Shown: in pieces, positions 11,492 to 22,352 of the stretch
How the letters are laid out: every line of letters begins with the position of its first letter
How positions within the stretch are numbered: the stretch's first letter is position 1
Assembly: GCA_963277665.1 (NCBI GenBank)
Contig: OY728123.1
Span: forward strand, 628,306,915 to 628,370,914
Direction: 5' to 3'
DNA: 64,000 nt
Origin: Viscum album
Taxonomy: Eukaryota > Streptophyta > Magnoliopsida > Santalales > Viscaceae
Notes under the pieces: model-generated
The model's database searches: none
The model's input: only the letters and a program-made list of their open reading frames with translations
What the model was told of the DNA's origin: nothing
Program-made: the position numbers and the translations under genes

Positions 11492-12006
11492 TGGATTGGT
11501 TCTGGTAGTGACAATCATGACGGTATGATGGTACCTATTCTATAAACATGATTTCCAATAAATTATCATTTCATTCAATCAGCATTCAATTATCATTATA
11601 CAAAGTATTTTCACAATGAAAAAATCTATGGATTCATTTTCATTCTATGTGAGTTAATGGAATGTGTTTTCAGTTACTCACAATGAAATATTGAGTATTC
11701 CAAATTGATTATTATCCACTTATTATTGACTCGGGATTCCTCTATATTTATCCCTTAAGAATAATTTTATCTCGCCATTTTTTATTTATATCCATAGTTT
11801 TTAAGTTGAAATCTATGGATCAGTGAAAAATAATTAGTATATATTCCGTTGTTTATTTCTATGTTTTTACCAATCTTATTAGGGAACCATGTATGTGTCT
11901 AGTTTCTTCAAGAATCGTAAATTGATCGATATTAGTTGATGTGATATATTGTATGTATGTAATTTTAATAAAATTACCACTGAATCTAGACTTCAAGGGT
12001 TGGGGT
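11492..12006. other. Unassigned spacer between elements A and B
   Basis: About 0.5 kb of AT-rich sequence with no recognisable coding motif. Just before the B terminus stands CAAGGGTTGGGG, which is purine-rich, but I cannot tie it to another element. Confidence 0.4.
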
Positions 12007-14036
12007 TGTAACATGTAAGCCCATGAGGCTATGGCAGTAGTGTTGGGTTTTGGAATTCAGCCACCCTCACTAACGTTTTTATTCATTCATATGGTTACAG
12101 CTGATGCAGAGATGATAGCCAAAAGTGATTCACTATTGGTGGTTGTTGATCCTGGCATGAGTTGCATTTAATTCTCCTTTGGATGCTTAGATGTTCTTTT
12201 TTGTATCTGTATTATTGGTTGGGATTATTATACGCGATATCCAAGGATTTGGCATCAGTCCAATGATATTTATTATATTTACTTGTATACAATTAGTTAC
12301 TACATGGGATATGTCTATTGAGACAATATATTAGAATTATTATATTTTTTTGATTCCAATAGGTGCTTCCTAGAATCCGTCTACTGAGCATATGGTTATG
12401 ATATAGGGTCATGATGTCCCTAGTAATGATACATGTGGATGATTTCACTCTCCCAAATGATGTTGATTATTCCTCTATCCAATGTCTAATAAATGACGAG
12501 GATGATTCCTCTATCATATTTTTGATATATGATTTGGGTGATTACGCATTCCTTGACTTGTTTTATATAGAGGATGATTACGATCTCCTTGACATGTGGC
12601 TTATTGTAGTGATGGTTAAGCAATCCCATATTGGATTGTTGATAGTGGTGCTGGGAATGACGTCTCATATCATTGGATACCTCAAATAATTATTCTCTTA
12701 TGGATTCTAGGGATGATTTTTATCACCATTATTAGAGACACCAGGGTGGGTGTCACGTCTCACCTATCATTTCACCTTGTAGATCACCAAATGGTTAGAA
12801 CCTCAAGGTTCATCGAAGTTCCTAATGTTGTGACTTCTTATGGACTAGGTCCTAGGGCACAGAAATTGGATGAGATTTACATGGACTATGTAGTGTGGCA
12901 TCTAGCTCTATGACTATTTATTGTATGTCCATAATAATTCCCTACAAACCATTGTAATAGTGTTTGGAGGAATGTATGAGTGAATGTAGGGTTAGGATGT
13001 GTATCCACCTCTAGTGACATATCTTCGTCAGAGGCATTTTAGGCGTTGACTGGATTGGGTATATATTGATTGGGATTACATATAAATAGATTTATTTAAT
13101 GATTCAAAAGTTCATTTGAATGACATCCTATTCAATGCCCTTGCATATGATGTCTAGGAAGTCAACATTATGGACCTAAGGATAGAATATTAATGCATTT
13201 TATTTTATATCATTCACCATACTCATGTTTATTCATATTTATGTATATATTTATAGGTATGGGACTATATATGAATAATCATATATAAATTTACATCCAT
13301 GGTGGCACTTTCCTTGTTGACTGGGATTATAGACCTAATGTTCATTTGTGGTTTCATTTGTATTTTCATTACATATCTCTTCGATTGTGTCTCTATATGG
13401 ATGAGAATTTGGTTTTTCATTCACTTATAGAATCATATTTAATGGTCCATCATTGGGGTGATCTACTTATAATATTTCTCACACCTAAACCTCAAAATCA
13501 GTCTATGTGTATACAATATAACTTCATTTTATCTTGAGAACAGTTGCATGGTGAATAGGGATGTTTCATAGAGCTTCATGATTGAGAGGGGACTCTTGTT
13601 TGGGGTCTTCTAATATAAATTTTTCAATTTGACATTGACTAGTGAATTGGTATGTGGTCAAGCCTATAGTTAGTAGTAGATCCATATACACTAATTTTTG
13701 TTTCATTTTTATTATATATCAGTATGGTCGTCCCAATTGGTGATCAATGTTTTATTCATGCAATGTCTTTTCCGGATTTGTAGCATTTTCAATTATTATT
13801 ACAACCTATTCTATTTCATTTTAATTACTACCATTGCACACTATTAATTTTTTATTTTTTATGATACATAGTTATTTCTTTTTTTACACATATATGAGGT
13901 CATAGTCACCCTACTATCACACCCTAGGCCCTCACTTATGTTTGGAATCATCTAGAAAATAGGGAGGTATGATTGAGGGATCAAAACCAACTAGCTTGGA
14001 GCACCGTTTAACTGGAATATGATTCATGATGTTATA
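12007..14036 (+). repeat. Element B left LTR
   Basis: Begins TGTAACATG and ends GATGTTATA at 14036; the right copy ends GATGTTACA at 30811, giving the expected TG...CA inverted termini. About 12030-12500 matches 17660-18100, and 12700-14036 matches 29515-30811. The open frame 12411-12689 (rich in D and I) comes from repeated GGATGATT blocks inside the LTR and is not a gene. Confidence 0.75.
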
Positions 14037-15555
14037 AAGATGTAATAGATATGTTTTTTTTCCTAGTCATTACTATTTAGGATATTGTAGATAAGAGTAT
14101 TAGTCATGCGTTAGAACCTATGGTGTATATTAGATTGAAGAATCGAGAACACTTGTTACGGTAATAATTCACAGTTCTTGGGGGTATGGGATTACTATTA
14201 TGGTCTATGATGTTATATTTGTTTATGATTTTTTCATGATTGACACACGTGTTATGGATTTGATGATTTATTTTGGATTTATTACACTTTTCCATTAGCA
14301 ATATGTTAGAGAGGTATTTTGATACTTGGTCAATAATGGTATGTGGCATCTCATGCATCATATTTTTCACATTGGATTCAACACATATAGGTATCCTAGT
14401 GTTTTTTACTAATGTATGTGGACTATTTAATGGGTTCTATATACATAAATACGATTGATTCTTATGGAACAGTATGTTGATCTACGAAATGGAATTTGAT
14501 GTTGAGTATGATGACTCGGTCCTCATACACGGGAGGTGAAGTGACCCTAGTAGGATGATATGACATGTGATTACCTTCTATTGTACCCATTTCAGGATAT
14601 TGTTTATCTAGTTGTGGTAATACAGTCAGATATCTAAGTATGATTCTAAAAGATACCATGAAATTTCTTTTGAACTGGACCTCGAGGGCATTTTACCATA
14701 TGTGGATGATTAGTGAGAGCTAGTTCAGTATCTCTTCTACATTAGAATCATGACCTCTCAGGAGTAGTTCCTTGTTATGATGCTCCGTAGGGATCAGGAC
14801 CTTATGGGATATGTTTTTAATTTTTACCTATATAGTTTTTTATCATTAGGTTCTCTAGATATGTTTAATCTTTTGGTCTAGGTGTTTAGACCTTATGACC
14901 GAGTTCTGAGATATGATCTAAAGGTCTAGGTGGGAGACCTAGAGGCCCTTAGTTTTGACTCAGACCCTTGAAGTTTTTTGTCTATTTTTTTACTTGAAAA
15001 TTTTGTAATTGAGGTTGGACTTGGTTTGAGGATTCTTTATTTAGGTAGTGATCTTATTTTCACTCCTATTTGAGATTGACGTAAGGTACGTGAATGTGTA
15101 TTGTGATGTAGGTATATTGATTCCTTCAGATTTTTTCAAGATCCTTGGGTGCTTTTATTCCATTATTGGATATGGATGGCATGAAATTTTTGGTTCCTAG
15201 CATGGCTGCTTGTGTTTCCACTATTTTTAGTTTAGTTATAGTTTCGGAACACACTTAATAATAGAACGATGCAGGTTAACAAGTAGTCATGGAATAAATC
15301 GTGTCTTATGTGAGGTGCCTGATTTTGAAGAGGAGTTCCAATAGAGAATATAGATTGTTTTAAATGACAATAAATTTAACCATATTATCTTATAATCATG
15401 TCTGATGACTCTCTGGAGTGTGAGTCGAGTGATTAAGGTATTCAGTAGTTGTGTGTGGCGTCGGTAAATCATAAATCGGTGAGTGGTCGAGTGTAAATGA
15501 AAGACAAAATGAATAAATGATTTGTATAGGAATGGTTTCTAATGAGTTGTTGTAA
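14037..15555 (+). pseudogene. Element B internal region, possible RNase H end
   Basis: The segment after the left LTR begins AAGATGTAATAGAT, which could be a heavily mutated TGGTATCAGAG primer site (6 of 11 bases). Near 14485-14520 the translation Y-E-M-E-F-D-V-E-Y-D-D resembles the end of gypsy RNase H ('EFDFEIKY'), but this alone is weak. I see no other motif in this 1.5 kb. Confidence 0.25.
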
Positions 15556-15559
15556 AATG

Positions 15560-15965
15560 ATGAATTCCCCTCCAAGTTACAGGGGACATTGTGAAGTAAT
15601 AGGGTACCATAAGATGGTCAACCCATTGCTATTCTTGGACATTATTTTCCAAGGGATGTGGAGTCATGTATTTGTAAAATGTGAGTTAGCCCATTGTTCT
15701 GAGCATGGATAAAATAGATTTGTAAATTCCTTTTGATGGAATATTAGTTTAGTCCTGGTGAAATATGGTCATCCTCTATATTAACATCATATTGAGTAAA
15801 TTGAGAGAGTGTTGACACTATGCCAATCTCCTTTTATTTTTACATGTATTTCCAAGTTGGTTGGTGGAAACTTGTTGAGGATATGCTTAAGAATCAGTTT
15901 AAGGTAATAAATATGAATATAAATACCCCAAAAGCTATCATAGGGTGGTAAACCTCATTTTCTTA
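15560..15965 (+). pseudogene. Element B integrase remnant
   Basis: Zinc-binding half: G-H-C-E-V near 15580 and F-Q-G-M-W-S-H-V-F-V-K-C-E near 15645-15690 fit 'GHFG...FFW.GM..DV..FV..C..C'. W-N-I-S-L-V near 15740 fits 'WEDISMDF'. Near 15912-15950 Y-K-Y-P-K-S-Y-H-R-V-V-N fits 'YHPQSDGQTEVVN'. The V-V-N ending is typical of Reina/CRM/Galadriel-like clades rather than the Tekay 'SERTIQ' type, so B may belong to a different clade from A. Frames are broken. Confidence 0.5.
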
Positions 15966-17636
15966 TGAATATATGTGTTTTATGTGGGTCCGTCTTCTAA
16001 AAATTGGGTCAATACTATGCTAAGTAAATTCCTATGAAGGGGAGTACTATATAGGTCATAGTTAAATGTCTTTTATGTATGGGAAAATTGATGGAACGCC
16101 GATACTAGTCATTAGACAGTACATGTATATTTTTGTTCAGATGATCGGGTTGATAGCGTGGTTTCTAGTCATGCCACCAAAATTTTTAAGGATGAGAAGA
16201 TTTATAGTGGGGATTTTATAAGGTCCCATGTTTTTCTGTAATGGAGTTTTTAGAAAAAAATTATATTTTTCTATCAAGTTTGTGTAAGGTGTAAAATGGT
16301 ATTTTCCCCAAAGAAGATGATATTATATAATTTTTATAACTAATATTTTGGTCCTGAAAAAGGTTTTTTACCATAGGAAAAGAGTTTGGTGGAATTATGA
16401 TATGTTTGAATTGTAAGTGAACAATTAATGGTTAATGTTTAATAATTTAAATATTAATTTATTCACATATGACTGTTCAGTCATATCCTTTTAATCTATT
16501 GTTGGGTTGAGATTCAATCTCCTCATTTTACTTCTTAATATGTATTTTTGATTATTAGTGGCATAAAATCATGTTTGGGCTAAAGCCTATGCCCCTTTCA
16601 TTATTTACTTTTTCTTATTTTCTATCTTTTATTTTTCATTTATTCATTTCTTTTGTATATTCTCATGCATGGCCCTAGGGTTTTTCTATATTATAGGATC
16701 GATATAGTGGTATAGGGATATAGATAATGATATATTTATAGAAGGAGGTACCAGTAAAAAGCTCTGCATGAGTTAAATCCTTGTGGGACAACCATAGACC
16801 ACGTATGAAGGCGAAGCTTCGTTAGATTCTGCCCAATGGTAGGACATTTTAAATATTTAGTGTAAATCCACAGAATTTATTAATTTCCTAGTTTAAAATA
16901 AATATAATAATTTCTTAATATCCCTAGTGGGCCTACCAATAATATATTCTGAGAAAATGGTTGTTTTATGTTGATGTTTATGCTTTCTATTCGGGAAATC
17001 CTGTCTAAATCATGTGGGGTCTAGCGAAATGTGTTGTGTGTTATTACTATTTGGATAAGATGATCATTTTAAAGTACACACCATTTATCGGTTATACACA
17101 AAGTGTACAGGGAATCAATTCTATAGCCGATTACCCTGCCAGTCTACCTATATAAGGGGGCATATTAATTAGAGTACACCATCAGATCCCATGTGGGTTT
17201 CAAACCAAGATGATGTACATGGATAGACTGTATACATGGCTAGGAAAAGTGTGTTAAATGGCTAGGTACCCCATGTCAGTTATACACTGTGTATAGGGAT
17301 GAAACATCATGTACATGTAATTTTACACACCATGTCTGGCTAGAGTATATGTCCAGGTGGGGCCATGAGGATACACGGTGTGTACCAAGGGTCCCACATG
17401 GGTTTCCATTATACATTGACTAGGGTAATCCCTAGTAGGATCTCTCAACATATATACCATTATTAGAATCCATTTTAGGATGTTTCTATTGAAATTTCAC
17501 TCAAGGACCCCAAGTAGAATACCTCTTTAGTGTTTTGAAATGAGGGATCCAGTGGGAGACTCTTTGTTTGACCAAAACAAGGGTAGTACATCAGTTTTGG
17601 GTAGATATGGAATTTGGTGTCACCATATAACCTCTT
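15966..17636 (+). other. Element B 3' internal non-coding region
   Basis: About 1.7 kb between the integrase remnant and the right LTR. I recognise no further domain. It contains a GC-richer patch (17040-17470) with several short palindromes, annotated separately. No clear polypurine tract precedes 17637. Confidence 0.35.
17095..17384. repeat. Cluster of TACAC-GTGTA palindromes
   Basis: Three short perfect inverted repeats lie within 290 bases: TACAC-AAA-GTGTA at 17095-17107, TATACAC-T-GTGTATA at 17281-17295 and TACAC-GGT-GTGTA at 17372-17384. They are embedded in related phrases such as CCATGTGGGTTTC (17189) and CCACATGGGTTTCC (17394). A similar motif, CACAC-AGT-GTGTG, lies in the LTR of element A at 1818-1830. 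They may be protein-binding sites or remains of a tandem array. Confidence 0.6.
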
Positions 17637-18234
17637 TGGAAAATAAAATTCCACTAGGTGGTGGTAGTGGTTTTGGGTTAGGGCATTAGTAAACCATCAC
17701 TCCTTGGTTTATTCATTTACATGTTTACTGTTGAGGCAACAACACTAGACATAGGTGCTTCCTGGTTCATGGTTTATGAGCCTAACGTGAGCCAGGTTTA
17801 TTGCTATTTGGGATTCCTGGACATTTTACTTAGGATATATCTTATTTTATGGGATTCCCATATGTGGTTTCCTGGGATCCATCTTTGAGCCATGTTATTT
17901 CTTATTCATAATTTTACACCATGATCTGTAACCTAGGATTCTGTCGTTGAGCCTGTGTATTTTGATAATTATGTTATTTAGATTTCCATGGGTGCATCCT
18001 AGAATATGGATATTTAGCCTATGGTTATGATATACAAGCCTAAAGTCTCTATTAATGATACATTGGGAATATTATTCTCTCCTAAGTGATGAGGATGATT
18101 CTTCTTACACAGGGTGTTTTTCTTTCTCTTTGGGATGCCTGAACATTATTCTTGGGATCTAACTTATTTATTGGGATGACCAGATGTCGTTTCCTAGGAT
18201 CCAACATCTATGCCATGTTATTTATTATACCTAT
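17637..18234 (+). repeat. Element B right LTR, left piece
   Basis: Matches 12007-12500 of the left LTR, for example GGTGGTAGTGGTTTTGGGTT against GGCAGTAGTGTTGGGTTTTG, and ATCCTAGAATATGG against TTCCTAGAATCCGT. The terminus at 17637 (TGGAAAATAAAATTCC) fits the left LTR start at 10 of 16 bases. The piece is cut at about 18234, where C-family LTR sequence begins. Confidence 0.65.
17755..18228 (+). repeat. Degenerate TTCCTAGGATCC...GAGCC repeat in the B LTR
   Basis: A phrase of the form TTCCTGGGATCC followed about 10 bases later by TTGAGCCATG recurs near 17760, 17870, 17932, 17996 and 18190, at uneven spacing. In addition, 17795-17912 and 18102-18228 are near-copies of each other about 307 bases apart. 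The left LTR has the related TTCCTAGAATCC...TGAGCATATGG near 12367. Confidence 0.6.
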
Positions 18235-19237
18235 ATATATATCATTATTCCAAAAGAATTATTATATCATATATACCATAAAATCTCACAAAAACTATAC
18301 TTATAACATTCCATGTAGTGTGTGAATGAATTACATCACTTTTTTGGGGGTGGTAGTCTATACTTCCTCAAACAAAATTATCATATTTACACCATACGTA
18401 ATGTAAAAAAATACATGTGTTATAAAAGTAATTTATAATCATAAAATAATAAATGTAATTTATGGCATATATAAATATAATGTGTATAATAATTTCCACC
18501 ATTGGATGTGGTAAAGGAAAAAAAATGAACAATCATCATTTAGTGTGGCAGTAGTTCTCTATAAACATAAACGGCATGTATGTTACCCATTACTTATAGG
18601 TTAATGTAATATAGGTCAATAACATAGAATAAAAACATAATAGTGTATTATAAATATTTGTTTTATATATAATCCTGTAATTAAGAGAGTGTAGGGGCTT
18701 GGTAAGGAAAATAAAAAAAACTAGTCTGAGAGAAGCCATAACCTGTAAATCGAGTAACTCCCATTGGATTGTACCAAAAGGCTTAATGGGATTTATTTAT
18801 TCCCAAGAGGAGATTATATGAATAAGGGAGGTATTGTGGTAATTGGGTTGGGTAGATCATGGTGGAGACTTGGTGGTTTGAGAAGTATGACAAAAAGTGA
18901 AAGTTGGTGGATTTTTATAGTGAAGGGAAAGGACACAACATGAATTTTTTAAAACAAGTTATGTGTACCCATGTTGTTACATAAAAAAAGTAATACCAAA
19001 TCAAATTAACTTAGTAATGGAAGGTTAATGGAGTACCATATCCTCATTGCAATTGGTGAGGACATAGCAAGTGCTACAAAGATACCCAAGAGAAAATCTG
19101 GGTGAAGACATTTTTTTAGGGAACTATAAAAGTATTGTACAAGGAAATGTAGTGGGGTTTATTTTAGGAACTATAGAAGAAAATATAGAAGGTTTTTTTG
19201 GTACTATTGAATCTATAATATTTTGAGCCACTGTTTT

Positions 19238-19307
19238 GGTCTTTGGGACTTTCTTGGCCTTCAGGACACTTGAGGCCTTTAGGGAAGTAAGCCTTACGGG
19301 CCACCTA
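19238..19307 (+). repeat. 18-bp tandem array, left end of the insertion
   Basis: Four units of a GGCCTTTGGGACACTT-like sequence start at about 19238, 19256, 19274 and 19290. The core GGYCTTTGGGA is shared with the array at 20807-20863 and with a single copy, GGACTTTGGGACA, at 21217-21229. Confidence 0.65.
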
Positions 19308-19900
19308 TTTTAGAACTAAGAATATTATTTGTTGGAAATAGAATATGGTTTGGGTTTTTTTGGAAATCCTTTAATTTATAATCAAGGAGTTTTCATGGAA
19401 ATGGATCATATAGTTAAAACCATAGGATATATTCAAGGAGGAATAGATTCCTAGTGTTTTCAATATTTTATTGCTTCAAAATCGTGGAATTTCTTCCTAG
19501 GATTGAACAGCATGAAGAACCGTGAAGAAAATTGGAAAAGGTAGAAAACCATGTAAAATGGGACATGGACTGTGTACCTTGTCTGGGAATGGTTTGTTGA
19601 CCGCATATAGAACAGAGGTAATGGTAGATACAGTGGTTCATGGATAAGGTATTTTTATAGAGGCATGGAATATACAGTAGGATGAAGGATTGCAGGATAT
19701 ATGTAGTTCACCTGATAGTAGCAGTATGAGGTGAAGGTTATTCCAAATCAAATATCTGTTAAATCATGGATTGGTGGACTTCTCCGATCCATTTTTTGAC
19801 AATATAATGAGATGTAATCTCGTTTTTTGAGAGGATGGATTATATATTAAGAATTTAGGAAGAGATATGGTGAAGTACATAGTGGTTCACAGAGGAAAAT

Positions 19901-20218
19901 ATGGTATGTGTAGAGAATGATCTGTGTAAGGGAAAATTGTTTGCAAAAGAGAGCGCATTTGATGGAGGGATCTCCCACAGTACATGGTTGAGCAAGATAT
20001 TTTGTAGTGTAATCATGGGTTTACATAGAGTAAAAGTAGAACGTGAAGGATGGGATGTTTTTGGAAGGTGTTTTGTGAAGAATGTATATGGAGTCAGTAC
20101 ACTGACACAGTACATAGATGTAGTACCCAAAGGATGTTTGTGGAGGTTAAACATAGAGAATGATCATGGATGGGTAATCTGCGAACCATACACACTACAT
20201 AGTGCATGGAGGAGGTAA
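19901..20218 (+). CDS. Unrecognised 105-codon open frame
   Basis: An uninterrupted frame from ATG at 19901 to a stop at 20216-20218 inside the 2.2 kb insertion. The product would be soluble-looking and rich in G, V, W and C, with no signal peptide, membrane segment or motif I know. The opposite strand also has a 99-codon frame over 19855-20154, which shows that this patch simply has few stop codons because of its higher G+C. It could be chance. A transposon-derived product cannot be excluded. Confidence 0.2.
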   Translation: MVCVENDLCKGKLFAKESAFDGGISHSTWLSKIFCSVIMGLHRVKVEREGWDVFGRCFVKNVYGVSTLTQYIDVVPKGCLWRLNIENDHGWVICEPYTLHSAWRR

Positions 20219-20806
20219 GGTAGTTTTCAAAAAAACACAATAGACCCTATAAAGTGACTTAATCTGTATGCCAAATTATTTTTCATGACCAACCAATATT
20301 GGAAAATTGATATACATATGTTGAATAAAACATGGCTATAAAAGATCATATATTTATAGTTAGGGATTCATTATTTAATGCTAAATCTATGAAGTGATCT
20401 TCATGTCAATAAACTGAGTGAAGATTCTTCCAACACAGTGAGAAAGGGGGTTTCAGGTGAAGTGGTCAAAGGGATGCAAAGTGTTGTCCCTAAAAACATA
20501 TAAACGTAATTTTCCTAGAAAATAGTGACTTTGGTAAATTCTTGTAATCCACATATTTTGAAGATTAGTGGTCTTTTGATACGGCTGACATAATGTAGGC
20601 GTATGATCCCTGTACCTAGCCCTTATGAGGGAACCAACTGAAATTATTGTGTAATCAATTTTCATGTGATTGTTTTTTTCTGCACTTCCTCTTCAGAGAT
20701 GTTTAACAGGATCCTCCTAATGTGGGAAAAATATCCATCAATTCAAAAGAAAGATTTAGCACCCTCATTCACCCATCCCCTCTCAGGGTGTTTCGTTGTA
20801 TTTTAA

Positions 20807-20863
20807 CCTCAAGGCATTTGGGCCACCTCAAGGCCTTTGGGACACCTCACGGACTTCGAGCCA
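20807..20863 (+). repeat. 19-bp tandem array, right part of the insertion
   Basis: Three directly adjacent 19-base units at 20807, 20826 and 20845. They read CCTCAAGGCATTTGGGCCA, CCTCAAGGCCTTTGGGACA and CCTCACGGACTTCGAGCCA. Confidence 0.85.
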
Positions 20864-22338
20864 TATGAAATTTGCTCTTCAATGTACCTAGTAGACTCTA
20901 CAAGGAACAATATCTGAATGAGGATTCATAGTAGGAGCACCCAATAGAGTGGAGCTAAGAGATTTGGAAGAATGAGATGGCCTGATAATTACAATTAGGA
21001 CCATCATGTGTAAGAACAGTAAGCCTATCAAACTGAAATTATAATAAAAAGAGATAACATCATAATGTAAATGCTAGGTAGGTGGTGTTTCGAGTTCTTA
21101 TAGTCTATATTAATTCTCCTAAGACCTTTGGTTATTGTAATGTCACAAATCTTACGAGCCATGTAAGGGTTCCCCTTAAACCCTGAAAATGGGTGTTATC
21201 AAAAAATGAATAATAAGGACTTTGGGACATTCAATAAAATGGATTTTTAATGGATGAATATTTTGAAACAGTATTTTTTACAAGTCTATAGGTCATTTTG
21301 GGTCTTAAATTTAAGGTTTATTACTTTATTATCCTAATTTTTCTCATAACCATTGTAATTAATTTTAATCGGTTTTACTAAATGCTTGGCTAATTTTTTT
21401 TTCCTAATTAGACATTATAAATTATGTTTATTCCAAATATGAAATCAATTTTTAAAATTTCTAATCATAGAAGTGTTAAAAATTAATTTAAAAATAATCA
21501 TACTGACATGACGACACTGTGAGTTTATAAAGTAAAATTGTTCAAACTATTGCTATGTTTTTATACCCAATATGATATTTAAATTGATTCTGATGACCTA
21601 AATGGGATTATTTGATAAAACTATGATCTAATGAAAAATTGAAAACAAATTAAAATAAAATTTAATAGTAATAATAAATTATATGAAAAATTAGTTTTTA
21701 ATTAAAATCTGATATTTTACACTATTCATCCAAAAATTATGTTTCTCATAAAAAATCCCATAAATTCAATCTAATTTAATTTCTAGATTACTAATTCAAT
21801 AATGAATTTAATTTTATAAAATTCAATTTGAAAATATGTTTAAAATTAAATTTATTTTTTAAAAAAAGAACACGAGGAGTAGTTTATTATAAAAATTATT
21901 CTTAATATATTAGGACTTTTCCAAAAATTATTTATATCATTATCAATATGTTTCTTATATAAAAAAGTTATAAAATATATTTTAAATGTTGTTATAATTA
22001 TTCATATTAATATGTTTAATGGATAGATTATAATTACACCACATAAATAATTATAATAATAGAATGATGTTTCATAAAAACATTGAGTTTCTTAGAATGT
22101 ATACAAAGTTGTTGTGTGTTGTGTACACCAAGTCATAATCTAACCTCAATGTTCTTTTTACAAAAATATAAAATTAAAATTTTCTATCGTGTATAATTAA
22201 CATTTTTTTCATAAAATACAATCCAAACTTCTTTTTTTATATAAGATAAACTATTTTCCGAGTTGCATGAAATGAATTAAATATCAAGGTAAAATTAATT
22301 CTAAAACAAATAATATACAAAAATCGTAGGCTGTAACA

Positions 22339-22352
22339 TTCTACCCCCTTAA
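22339..22352 (-). other. Element C polypurine tract
   Basis: On the minus strand the bases next to the LTR read TTTTAAGGGGGTAGAA and then TGTTACA. This is the usual junction of plant chromoviruses (purine tract, then the LTR start). The preceding minus-strand bases TTTTGAGGGAGAAATTC also fit the common end of the coding part in this group. It fixes the orientation of C. Confidence 0.75.

Larger units (their letters stand above)
19032..21253. mobile_element. Unidentified 2.2-kb insertion in the C LTR
   Basis: This block is missing from the other C LTR, where the matching site (28606-28612) has TTAATGG once. Here TTAATGG stands on both sides (19025-19031 and 21247-21253), as a target-site duplication would. 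The unit is richer in G and C than its surroundings. It carries related short tandem arrays near both ends (19238-19307 and 20807-20863) and an open frame at 19901-20218. I see no convincing terminal inverted repeat and no transposase or retrotransposon motif. Seven or eight duplicated bases would suit a hAT- or Mutator-like DNA transposon, but this is inference. Confidence 0.6.
18235..22338 (-). repeat. Element C 3' LTR (left copy), interrupted
   Basis: 18235-19031 matches 27840-28612 and 21254-22338 matches 28613-29495 in direct orientation. Landmarks include AACAATCATCATTTAGTG in both (18530 and 28103), TAAAACAAGTT before a TGTACCCA block (18950 and 28523), and the parallel TTTAAAAATAATC segments (21488 and 28840). 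The + strand ends TGTAACA at 22332-22338, the inverted terminus of the LTR. An unrelated 2.2 kb insertion separates the two parts. Confidence 0.8.

Noticed and set aside
12411..12689. 92-codon acidic open frame
   Set aside because: Produced by repeated GGATGATT blocks within the left LTR of B; no start context, domain or conservation.
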